A stretch of 5,859 nucleotides of DNA from an uncultured Eubacterium sp. (GTDB taxonomy: Bacteria > Bacillota > Clostridia > Lachnospirales > Lachnospiraceae), in the NCBI GenBank assembly GCA_910586445.1, contig CAJUHV010000006.1, positions 19,550 through 25,408 on the forward strand, read 5' to 3'. How positions within the stretch are numbered: position 1 is the first letter of the stretch; each line of letters begins with the position of its first letter. This document shows, one piece after another, positions 1-5,330 of this stretch. Under the pieces are notes generated by a model, which saw only the letters and a program-made list of their open reading frames with translations, ran no database searches and was not told where the DNA came from. The position numbers and the translations under genes were made by a program.

Positions 1-120
1 GCTTCATTGCTTCATTTTCTCACCGCTTCATTGCTTCATTTTCTCACCGCTTCATTGCTTCATTTTCTCACTGCTTCATTGCTTCATTTTCTCACCGCTT
101 CGCTGTTTCATTTTCTCATT
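1..120. repeat. 24-bp tandem repeat array, five copies
   Basis: Five head-to-tail 24-bp units start at 1, 25, 49, 73 and 97. Each unit is three octamers: GCTTCATT, GCTTCATT, TTCTCACC. Copies 1, 2 and 4 are identical, copy 3 has one change (position 72), and copy 5 has five changes, as expected for a decaying array edge. The array may extend left of the window. All three plus frames are open through it because 24 is a multiple of three, but there is no start codon or ribosome binding site. Every minus frame contains a stop in each unit. It is most simply a non-coding minisatellite, although the tail of a plus-strand gene entering from the left cannot be excluded. Confidence 0.93.
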
Positions 121-222
121 GTTCCACAATCATACTGCTTATATATAATGTCCCACAAGGCGCAGCATTTCATACGCCGAATCTAGATTATATGCCCAAA
201 GAACAGATATCCACGCCAAAGT

Positions 223-251
223 AGTATAACAAAGACTATATCTTTTTGCAA
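223..251 (-). promoter_or_regulatory. Possible leftward SigA-type promoter
   Basis: On the minus strand, a -35 TTGCAA (251-246) is followed after exactly 17 bp by a -10 TATACT (228-223). Transcription would start near 216 and run left through the 24-bp repeats and out of the window. No gene start is visible on the minus strand within 1-215, so any target lies outside. If the nearby DnaA-box cluster is the origin, a leftward rpmH or dnaA transcript would be a natural candidate, but that is inference. Confidence 0.4.
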
Positions 252-271
252 ATAGGATTCTTCTGCCCAAA

Positions 272-291
272 TGTTACAGAATTGTGTAACA
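272..291. promoter_or_regulatory. Palindromic operator-like site
   Basis: The half-sites TGTTACA (272-278) and TGTAACA (285-291) are perfect inverted repeats around the 6-bp centre GAATTG, making a 20-bp near-palindrome (18 of 20 positions symmetric). It lies about 20 bp upstream of the -35 of the possible leftward promoter, a plausible position for an activator or repressor site. The regulator is not identified. The spacing does not fit the GlnR/TnrA pattern (TGTNA-N7-TNACA). Confidence 0.4.
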
Positions 292-385
292 ATTTTGACT
301 CTTTTTCACTTTGCAAGTACTTGTTCTACGATTGAAATGTCAATAGATTTTTCAATCTAATTTCAAAAGTTATCAACTTTATGAC

Positions 386-535
386 TTATCAACAAAACAA
401 ATGTTCCGGGTTTACAGGGCTGTCCACACACTTTTCCACATCTTATTTTGTGGATAACGTGTATAACTCCGTGTATAACTCCATTTTTTCACATTTTCCG
501 CTTTTTTCCATGTGGATAACTTTTACTTTTACACA
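386..535. other. oriC: DnaA-box cluster, putative oriC
   Basis: Eight sites match or nearly match the DnaA box TTATCCACA (relaxed TTWTNCACA) within 150 bp. Perfect boxes lie on the minus strand at 449-457 and 511-519. Relaxed matches on the plus strand are TTTTCCACA (432-440), TTTTTCACA (485-493) and TTTTACACA (527-535). One-mismatch sites are TTATCAACA (386-394, plus) and two TTATACACG (458-466 and 470-478, minus). AT-rich DNA on both sides (about 241-400 and 520-660) could serve as an unwinding element. Such clusters typically mark oriC next to dnaA in Firmicutes, but no dnaA, dnaN or rpmH lies within the window. A DnaA-regulated region or one half of a bipartite origin are alternatives. 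Confidence 0.72.
458..481. repeat. 12-bp direct duplication inside the DnaA cluster
   Basis: The 12-mer CGTGTATAACTC occurs twice in tandem (458-469 and 470-481). Each copy carries one minus-strand TTATACACG DnaA-like box, so together with the perfect box at 449-457 three same-orientation boxes follow one another with 9- and 12-bp steps. Confidence 0.85.
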
Positions 536-685
536 TCTAATCCTGATCATTTTTTTTGCCCCGGACTGTTCTTTTGGGTATTTTGTACACCCCTGTTTTT
601 TTACAGGATTGGTGTCGAAATATTTATGAAATTTTTACAACATTTTTACATATCTTACAAGGCCGGCGCACCTGAAATCTTAGGC

Positions 686-721
686 CGACAAAAAACCGAC
701 ATCCTAAATCAGATGTCGGTT
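686..721 (-). terminator. Rho-independent terminator of the NlpC/P60 gene
   Basis: A perfect 10-bp stem, AACCGACATC (694-703) with GATGTCGGTT (712-721), encloses an 8-nt loop. Read on the minus strand, the 3' arm ends in TT and continues with four more T (693-690 side), giving a six-T tract. It sits about 100 bp past the stop codon of the minus-strand endopeptidase gene. On the plus strand the stem is followed by a weaker ATTATAT stretch, so termination mainly serves the minus strand. Confidence 0.88.
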
Positions 722-823
722 ATTATATCTTATTCTTTTATTCAATTTTTATGTATTTCCTTCTTAAATCATATACATACCAGAGCATCTGCCCCTGTAT
801 ACAGTGATCCTGCTTTCTTTTTA

Positions 824-2224
824 CTAGAAAATCCTGCGTACTGCTACAACTGTACGATAGTTTGCCGGAGATGTATATTTAATGCCTGTTGCCGGATTAC
901 TTGCGTGGATAATTGTATTTCCTCCGACATAGATTCCGACATGTCCGTTATAGCATACGATATCGCCCGGCTGCATGCTGTCATAGCTGACGCCATAGCC
1001 GACACTGCGGAGTGCACTGGATGAATGCGGCAGAGAAACGCCAAAATGTGCATATACACTCATTACAAATCCAGAACAGTCTGTCCCATTTGTCAGGCTG
1101 GAGCCGCCGTATACATATGGATTTCCAAGGAACTGGCTTGCATAATTAACAACAGCCTGTCCAGAACCAGAAGCCGTGCTGGTAGACGGCGTATTGGAGC
1201 TTGTGCTGCTGCCCGTGCTGCTGGAGCCTGTGCTTGTGCTTGAGCTGCCAGAACCTGTGCTTGTGCTGTTAGAGCTGCTGCTATAGCTTGTCCCTGTAGA
1301 AGAGCTGTCTGTCCCTGTATTGGACGTGCCTGCATTTGCCGCTGCCTCTTCTGCCTCTCTTGCCCTGCGTGCTTCTTCTTCCTCTGCCTCAATCCTTGCC
1401 TGTTCAATTGCAAGTCTTGCTTCTTCTTCCTCTTTCGACTCTGCGTAGTTATATTCGCGTGTCAGTTCTATGTAATCCGACGAAACGTATCCCTTTCCGC
1501 CGTCAACAGCTACTTTTACCCAGCCGTCTTTAAACTCCTTCATGCTTGCAACCGTCAAAGCCTCGCCGCCCGGTACAAGCGTAAGTACTTCTGACTTTGT
1601 AGAAGCTTTGCTTCTTACCTTTAATGTCGTAGTGCTGACTGTTGCAATCTGTGTGCCTACGGATTTTACTAAGTCTTCGTCACCGACTACAATATAATCG
1701 CCCTTTACATAACCGGTAACAGAACCTGACTGAATTTTATACCAGCCGCCTTTTTTGCTGAGCACGGTTGCTACAGAGTTACTGTACAGCTTTCCTAACA
1801 GCTTTGCATCTTCGTTCGGTTTCTTACGGATATTCACATAGTCATTGACCTGTGCTACTGCCATAGAATCATATTTTGAGGACTTTTCCTCTTGATCAGC
1901 TTTTTTGCTGTTTTTTTCACTTTTTTTGTCTGCTTTTTTATCTGAAACTGCTTCTTTTCCTTTCTGTCCGTCAGATTCCGTCTCGTCAAAATCATCCAGA
2001 TCTACATTTGATTTTCTTGAAGCAGCGTCTTTTTCCAAATAAGATGAAATTGTCAATGATATCCCCGCAACTGGCGATGAAGTATTTAACTCACTATCCA
2101 TTATAGCGCTTACCTGTCCCGAAATCCCTGCCGTTGGAGTACCGTATACAGCGTTTACCGGTACAGCAGTCAATAATGCGCCAGCAAGGCAGCAAGTCAC
2201 TATTTTTAATGGTTTTTTCTTCAT
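824..2224 (-). CDS. Secreted SH3b-NlpC/P60 peptidoglycan endopeptidase
   Basis: A 466-residue exported cell-wall hydrolase. The start at 2224 is chosen because AGGAGG lies four bases upstream; an in-frame ATG at 2287 would add 21 residues but has no ribosome binding site. Residues 1-25 form a signal peptide (MKKK, hydrophobic core, V-N-A at the likely cleavage site). A charged Lys/Glu/Asp-rich stretch covers about 75-117. Two bacterial SH3 domains follow (about 120-180 and 190-254), then a Glu/Ala/Arg coiled coil (262-297) and a Ser/Thr/Gly linker (300-355). The C-terminal NlpC/P60 (C40) domain (356-466) has the catalytic Cys in TDCSGF (Cys383), His in GHVGIY (His428) and a third His in IIHAS (His440). 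Known family members cut D-Glu-to-diamino-acid bonds in stem peptides; the SH3b domains probably bind the wall. The gene has its own promoter and terminator. The family call is secure; the exact bond and biological role (separation, growth or lysis) are not shown. Confidence 0.95.
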   Translation of the reverse strand: MKKKPLKIVTCCLAGALLTAVPVNAVYGTPTAGISGQVSAIMDSELNTSSPVAGISLTISSYLEKDAASRKSNVDLDDFDETESDGQKGKEAVSDKKADKKSEKNSKKADQEEKSSKYDSMAVAQVNDYVNIRKKPNEDAKLLGKLYSNSVATVLSKKGGWYKIQSGSVTGYVKGDYIVVGDEDLVKSVGTQIATVSTTTLKVRSKASTKSEVLTLVPGGEALTVASMKEFKDGWVKVAVDGGKGYVSSDYIELTREYNYAESKEEEEARLAIEQARIEAEEEEARRAREAEEAAANAGTSNTGTDSSSTGTSYSSSSNSTSTGSGSSSTSTGSSSTGSSTSSNTPSTSTASGSGQAVVNYASQFLGNPYVYGGSSLTNGTDCSGFVMSVYAHFGVSLPHSSSALRSVGYGVSYDSMQPGDIVCYNGHVGIYVGGNTIIHASNPATGIKYTSPANYRTVVAVRRIF

Positions 2225-2235
2225 AATTCCTCCTA
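2222..2235 (-). promoter_or_regulatory. Ribosome binding site that fixes the NlpC/P60 start
   Basis: On the minus strand AGGAGG is followed by AATT and then ATG at 2224. This near-ideal Shine-Dalgarno site decides in favour of the MKKK start, which also places a standard signal peptide at the N-terminus. The upstream ATG at 2287 is preceded only by A/T-rich sequence. Confidence 0.9.
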
Positions 2236-2298
2236 ATCTTCTTCTCCCAAAATACCTCTCACTTTTATGTATGTTTCTTACATTCATCTATTTTATTT

Positions 2299-2315
2299 GT
2301 TACAATTTTATTACG
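2299..2315 (-). promoter_or_regulatory. WalR-like direct-repeat site (tentative)
   Basis: The minus strand reads CGTAAT, five bases, TGTAAC. This matches the WalR (YycF) pattern TGTWAH-N5-TGTWAH at 11 of 12 positions, the first T being C. It overlaps the expected transcription start of the cell-wall hydrolase gene. WalR is known to control wall hydrolases in Firmicutes, and a site at the start would fit repression. A short degenerate motif in AT-rich DNA can occur by chance. Confidence 0.3.
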
Positions 2316-2321
2316 GAACTT

Positions 2322-2350
2322 ATTATAGCAAAGCATTTCCATTGTGTCAA
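2322..2350 (-). promoter_or_regulatory. Exact-consensus SigA promoter of the NlpC/P60 gene
   Basis: On the minus strand a perfect -35 TTGACA (2350-2345) is separated by exactly 17 bp from a perfect -10 TATAAT (2327-2322). Transcription should start near 2315, giving a leader of about 90 nt before the ATG at 2224. An exact match at both hexamers with ideal spacing suggests strong basal expression, possibly needing a repressor. Confidence 0.85.
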
Positions 2351-2530
2351 CTAATTGGACGAAGATAAATTAAGCATTTTTTGTCTTTTTTTATGCAAAA
2401 TCACACAAAGCACAGCTCCCGGCGGTACATCTGACAACAAAAAATCGTAATATATGTGTTATTTATACAAAATGCGACAATAAAATCCCCTGCATATGAT
2501 CAATTTTATCAACAGGCGCAGAAAATATTT

Positions 2531-2630
2531 TAAAGGGCTGTCGCACTAAGCAAAACATATACAAGATATAGAAGGATCATTTATACTAGTCATATCTTGT
2601 ATCATTTTTCTTAATGCCACAGCCCCTTAC
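2531..2630. repeat. About 100-bp imperfect palindrome, MITE-like or terminator
   Basis: The ends are inverted repeats: GGGCTGT (2535-2541) pairs with ACAGCCC (2619-2625), and pairing continues with few mismatches to 2550/2610. A short mismatched stretch follows, then a perfect 11-bp inner stem, ATACAAGATAT (2559-2569) with ATATCTTGTAT (2592-2602), around a 22-nt loop. It lies about 55 bp past the stop of the minus-strand antiporter gene, so it could act as its terminator, but no clean T-tract follows on the minus strand. The length and GGGCTGT-type ends also fit a small non-autonomous mobile element or an insertion-sequence remnant. No target-site duplication is evident. Confidence 0.7.
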
Positions 2631-2684
2631 ATTATAATCCATGACTGATATCAAAAAAACTGCGGTGTCTTTCTATTTTTGCCC

Positions 2685-3851
2685 TCACTGCCTTGCATAC
2701 AGCAGCTTTAACAGGATCGGCGTCAGAATCGACGACACGATAATTAAAAGTATAACTGATGTAAAATACACAGGCGTCAGCAGCCCTGCAGAAAGTCCCT
2801 TCTGTGATACGATCAGCGCCACTTCACCTCTGGTCATCATTCCTATGCCGATTTTCAAAGAATCCAGCTTGTCAAATCTGCACAGGCGCGCCATAAGCCC
2901 GCACCCGATGATCTTGGAAAGCAGGCCGACTGCCACAAATGCTGCCGAAAAAACCAGAATGCCCATGCTCACGCTGTCTACATTTGTCTTTAATCCGATA
3001 CTGGCAAAAAAGACCGGCCCAAACAGCATATAGGAATTGGTATCCATTTTCTCGGCTATATATTCCGAATCCCGGATCGAGCAGAGAATAATTCCCGCCA
3101 CATACGCACCGGTAATATCTGCGATCCCAAAATACTTTTCTGCAATATATGCCATGGCAAGGCAGAACGCCAGCCCTGCAATCGGAATACGCCTTGTATG
3201 CGGATATCTGGTATCCACAAGCTTGAAAATCTTGTAGCTGATAAATCCCACCACAATCGCGAACAGGAAAAACAAAACCGTATTCGAAAGTACAGTCAAG
3301 GGCTTTGAATCCGGACTTTTAAAACCGATCACAAACGTGAGCACAATAATGCCGATGACATCATCAATAATCGCCGCGCTTAAAATCGTAGTCCCAACTC
3401 TTCCTTTTAATTTCCCCATTTCTTTGAGCGATTCCACGGTAATGCTTACAGACGTAGCCGTAAGGATCGTGCCGACAAACACTGCCTTATAAAAGCCTTC
3501 CGATCCCCATGGAGACACGCCGTAAAACGCCATATATAAAAATGCGCCAAATACCAGCGGAACAAACACTCCCGCACATGCAATCAGTGCTGCAATCGGC
3601 CCGGTCTTTACCAGATCTTTTAGGTCTGTCTCAAGCCCTGCCGAAAACATCAGCAGTATTACGCCGATTTCAGCCATCTGCATAAGAAAATCAGTCTGAT
3701 TGACCCATCCCAGGATGCTCGGCCCGATCAGAAGACCTGCCACAATTTCCCCTACTACCTGAGGTGCTTTGCATTTTCTGGCTGCTATCCCGCACAATTT
3801 TGCAGCAATAATAATAATTGCCAGATCTTTAAATACCAAATAAGATTCCAT
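2685..3851 (-). CDS. CPA2-family Na+(K+)/H+ antiporter, GerN/NapA-like
   Basis: A 388-residue polytopic membrane protein that should exchange Na+ or K+ for protons across the cytoplasmic membrane. Hydrophobic segments fill nearly the whole length, consistent with the 12-13 helices of the family. Diagnostic features are the early GEIVAGLLIGPSILG segment (34-48), MFSAGLETDL (68-77), TATSVSIT (131-138, the unwound-helix region) and the ion-binding Asp-Asp pair in IIDDVIG (Asp163-Asp164). Later come GPVFFASIGL (278-287), a Lys at 313 in the helix where electrogenic members keep a basic residue, and MMTRGEVALIV (339-349 region). The length matches stand-alone GerN-type antiporters, and there is no C-terminal RCK/TrkA regulatory domain as in KefB/KefC. 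The start at 3851 is supported by AGAGG seven bases upstream. It is a single-gene unit with its own promoter, divergent from yjfB. Ion preference cannot be read from the sequence. Confidence 0.93.
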   Translation of the reverse strand: MESYLVFKDLAIIIIAAKLCGIAARKCKAPQVVGEIVAGLLIGPSILGWVNQTDFLMQMAEIGVILLMFSAGLETDLKDLVKTGPIAALIACAGVFVPLVFGAFLYMAFYGVSPWGSEGFYKAVFVGTILTATSVSITVESLKEMGKLKGRVGTTILSAAIIDDVIGIIVLTFVIGFKSPDSKPLTVLSNTVLFFLFAIVVGFISYKIFKLVDTRYPHTRRIPIAGLAFCLAMAYIAEKYFGIADITGAYVAGIILCSIRDSEYIAEKMDTNSYMLFGPVFFASIGLKTNVDSVSMGILVFSAAFVAVGLLSKIIGCGLMARLCRFDKLDSLKIGIGMMTRGEVALIVSQKGLSAGLLTPVYFTSVILLIIVSSILTPILLKLLYARQ

Positions 3852-3951
3852 ATTTTTGCCTCTTTCGTCATATTATTTCTTATTAATATATGTATACAGA
3901 GTCAGCCCGGTTCACAGCCATGCCTGCAAAACGTCCCGGACTCCGTACGCT

Positions 3952-3980
3952 ATTTTAAATCCTAGCATACAATTTGTCAA
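3952..3980 (-). promoter_or_regulatory. SigA-type promoter of the antiporter gene
   Basis: The minus strand carries a perfect -35 TTGACA (3980-3975), a 17-bp spacer and a -10 TAAAAT (3957-3952, one mismatch). The start should be near 3945, leaving a leader of about 93 nt before the ATG at 3851. It lies about 35 bp from the yjfB promoter in the shared 267-bp divergent region. Confidence 0.72.
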
Positions 3981-4014
3981 TAGACGGCAGAAACCCGCTG
4001 CGAAAACACCAGTG

Positions 4015-4043
4015 TTGCTTTTTGGCTGATAAGTCTGTATAAT
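4015..4043 (+). promoter_or_regulatory. SigA-type promoter of yjfB
   Basis: A -35 TTGCTT (4015-4020) and a perfect -10 TATAAT (4038-4043) are separated by exactly 17 bp, giving a start near 4050 and a leader of about 70 nt. The spacer contains GCTGATAA (4025-4032), one base from the SigD -10 GCCGATAA. No TAAA -35 sits at the usual 14-16 bp; the nearest A-run is 18 bp away. Confidence 0.75.
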
Positions 4044-4055
4044 TTAAAGTGTAAC

Positions 4056-4086
4056 GGCAGATCTGCGGCAAAGCCGCATGGCTGCC
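4056..4086 (+). promoter_or_regulatory. GC-rich stem-loop in the yjfB leader
   Basis: GGCAG (4056-4060) pairs with CTGCC (4082-4086), and TGCGGC (4064-4069) pairs with GCCGCA (4073-4078) around an AAA loop. The two stems are separated by a symmetric 3x3 internal loop. It starts within about 6 nt of the predicted 5' end and is not followed by a T-run, so it is unlikely to be a terminator. A 5' stabilising hairpin or protein-binding element is plausible. Confidence 0.65.
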
Positions 4087-4118
4087 AACGCAAGTATGTC
4101 AGACAGGAGGAAATCTAT

Positions 4119-4313
4119 ATGGATGTGGGTTCATTACCAAATATTGCCCTTGCGCAGATGCCAAGCTTATCCACCTCTGTACCAAGCGACATATCAATCG
4201 CTCTGCTGAGCAAACAGCTGGATTTGTCACAGACGCTCGGAATGGATATGGTAAAAGCCATGGAGCAGTCAGTCAATCCGGGCATAGGCGGCAATATTGA
4301 CGTGTATGCATAA
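4119..4313 (+). CDS. yjfB: YjfB-family putative motility protein
   Basis: A 64-residue protein with start ATG at 4119 and AGGAGG (4105-4110) eight bases upstream. It has no signal peptide or membrane segment. The N-terminal part is a mixed Ser/Leu-rich stretch with helix potential (SDISIALLSKQLDLSQTLGMDMVKAM, about residues 23-48 in two overlapping pieces). The C-terminal Pro-Gly-x-Gly-Gly-Asn-Ile-Asp-Val tail (about 54-62) is the hallmark of the YjfB-type family (Pfam 'putative motility protein'). The usual length is about 60-70 residues, so it looks complete. The molecular function of the family is unknown; in Bacillus the gene is associated with the SigD motility regulon as far as I recall. 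It stands alone with its own promoter, leader hairpin and terminator, and no flagellar gene is in view. Recognition rests on the tail motif and size. Confidence 0.82.
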   Translation: MDVGSLPNIALAQMPSLSTSVPSDISIALLSKQLDLSQTLGMDMVKAMEQSVNPGIGGNIDVYA

Positions 4314-4321
4314 GGTGCAGC

Positions 4322-4357
4322 ACCGGCATATTTTCCAAAAATATGCCGGTCTTATTC
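4322..4357 (+). terminator. Terminator downstream of yjfB
   Basis: A perfect 13-bp stem, ACCGGCATATTTT (4322-4334) with its complement at 4338-4350, closes a 3-nt loop. It begins eight bases after the yjfB stop and is followed by TCTTATT, a weak but T-rich tail. On the minus strand the stem is not followed by T residues. Confidence 0.8.
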
Positions 4358-4359
4358 AT

Positions 4360-4396
4360 GACAATAGAAGGTCCGCGCAGCGTGCTTTCTATTGTC
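4360..4396. terminator. Second hairpin between the convergent genes
   Basis: GACAATAGAA (4360-4369) pairs perfectly with TTCTATTGTC (4387-4396), and partial pairing continues inwards. It lies about 18 bp past the cvfB stop codon on the minus strand and is the only hairpin directly after that gene. No T-tract follows on the minus strand, so it may act as a processing or stability hairpin, or work together with the yjfB hairpin as a bidirectional terminator. Confidence 0.55.
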
Positions 4397-4414
4397 TGAA
4401 ATCTTTTCCTGTAG

Positions 4415-5251
4415 TTATCTTACAATCAGTATGCTGTCTTCGGTGATCTTTACCTTGCGTTCCTTATACAGACGTCCCACTGCGCGTTTAAAAGCGTTTT
4501 TGCTCATTTTCATCTCCCGCTTGATGACCTCCGGCGACGCTTTGTCATTAAACGGCAGAACACCTCCATGCGCTTCGATCACCCGCATTACCGCCTGCGC
4601 ATCGGTATCCATCTGTAAATATGCCTTCTCACGGCGTGTCAGGTCCAGCTTGCCGTCTGGCTTGACATTCGTGACTTTCGCTTCAATCACATCACCAATC
4701 CGCAGCATAGAACAGTCTTCGTGGGCGGGAATCATTGCCGAGTATTTATCGTCCACCGCAACAAATGTGCCGAAATTTTCGCTGATATCATAGATTCTCC
4801 CGGATACGATATCGTCTTTTTGATATGGAGAATCCAAAGACATCATGGCATACAGATCCCTCATGCTCGCACAGAGCCTGCTGCTTTTGTCGATGTATAA
4901 TTTTACAAAGATCTCGTCTCCTTCGTGTACCTCGCAGGTCATCTCTTTAAATGGAAGAAACAAATCCTTTTCAAGCCCCCAGTCCAAAAATGCACCGATT
5001 CTGCCGATCGATAATACCTTTAAGGCTGCACAGGCCCCGACCGCCAGTTTCGGCTTATTCGTAGTCGCAATCGGACGATCTTTGGAATCCTTGTATAAAA
5101 ACACTTCCAGTGTATCTCCAATCTGGGTATTCGCAGGAACCTGCTTTTTGGGCAGCAGGACACGCTCATCGTCATCCGGCTCCTCAGCCAGGTATATGCC
5201 AAAATCAACTCGTTTTACAACTTGAAGTGATTGGAATTCGCCTAAATTCAT
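4415..5251 (-). CDS. cvfB: S1-like RNA-binding regulatory protein CvfB (YitL family)
   Basis: A 278-residue cytoplasmic protein, close to the usual 280-300 of the family. The start at 5251 is supported by AAAGGAG six bases upstream. The N-terminal part (about 4-60) is a first S1-like OB fold with VDFGIYL and LLPKKQVP. A second S1 domain (about 70-132) contains IGAFLDWGLEKDLFLP (85-100). A third (about 146-206) contains GRIYDISENFGTFV (151-164) and the MIPAHE strand. The C-terminal region (about 218-278) is a winged helix with the family signature in its basic recognition part (KREMKMSKNAFKRAVGRLYK, 244-263). Staphylococcal CvfB (conserved virulence factor B) binds RNA and affects expression of virulence genes; a housekeeping role is likely in other Firmicutes. 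The gene is monocistronic here and convergent with yjfB. Domain order and end motifs make the call strong; RNA targets are unknown. Confidence 0.93.
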   Translation of the reverse strand: MNLGEFQSLQVVKRVDFGIYLAEEPDDDERVLLPKKQVPANTQIGDTLEVFLYKDSKDRPIATTNKPKLAVGACAALKVLSIGRIGAFLDWGLEKDLFLPFKEMTCEVHEGDEIFVKLYIDKSSRLCASMRDLYAMMSLDSPYQKDDIVSGRIYDISENFGTFVAVDDKYSAMIPAHEDCSMLRIGDVIEAKVTNVKPDGKLDLTRREKAYLQMDTDAQAVMRVIEAHGGVLPFNDKASPEVIKREMKMSKNAFKRAVGRLYKERKVKITEDSILIVR

Positions 5252-5302
5252 ATATGACTCCTTTCATTATTTCACTGTCATTGTTTTGCTGTTATTTGTT
5301 TC

Positions 5303-5330
5303 ATTTTATCATAAAATTCCATAATTGCAA
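5303..5330 (-). promoter_or_regulatory. Likely SigA-type promoter of cvfB
   Basis: On the minus strand a -35 TTGCAA (5330-5325) is followed after 16 bp by a -10 TAAAAT (5308-5303). Transcription would begin near 5296, about 45 nt before the ATG at 5251. Both hexamers deviate from consensus (TTGCAA at two positions, TAAAAT at one) and the spacer is a base short, so this is a moderate promoter call. Confidence 0.5.

Noticed and set aside
1..120. CRISPR array
   Set aside because: The units are directly contiguous with no unique spacers; the same holds for the 30-bp array at 5711-5859.
381..629. Plus-strand open frame of 82 codons across the DnaA-box region
   Set aside because: No ribosome binding site, composition rich in Phe/Ser from T-rich DNA, no recognisable domain, and it runs through the origin-like boxes.
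512..1024. Plus-strand open frame of 170 codons
   Set aside because: It crosses the terminator hairpin and overlaps the catalytic domain of the clear minus-strand NlpC/P60 gene; Cys/Tyr/Ile-rich content is typical of a shadow frame.
1093..1413. Minus-strand Gln/Ala/Arg-rich open frame
   Set aside because: An out-of-frame reading of the Ser/Thr/Gly linker and coiled-coil codons of the endopeptidase gene.
2225..2287. Upstream ATG at 2287 as the start of the NlpC/P60 gene
   Set aside because: No ribosome binding site, and it would place 21 charged residues before an otherwise standard signal peptide; the ATG at 2224 has AGGAGG.
2641..3033. Plus-strand 130-codon frame
   Set aside because: Antisense to the antiporter gene, no ribosome binding site and no domain.
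824..5251. A co-transcribed defence or novel multi-gene system
   Set aside because: The genes have separate promoters, hairpins between them and mixed strands, and each belongs to a known housekeeping or envelope family.
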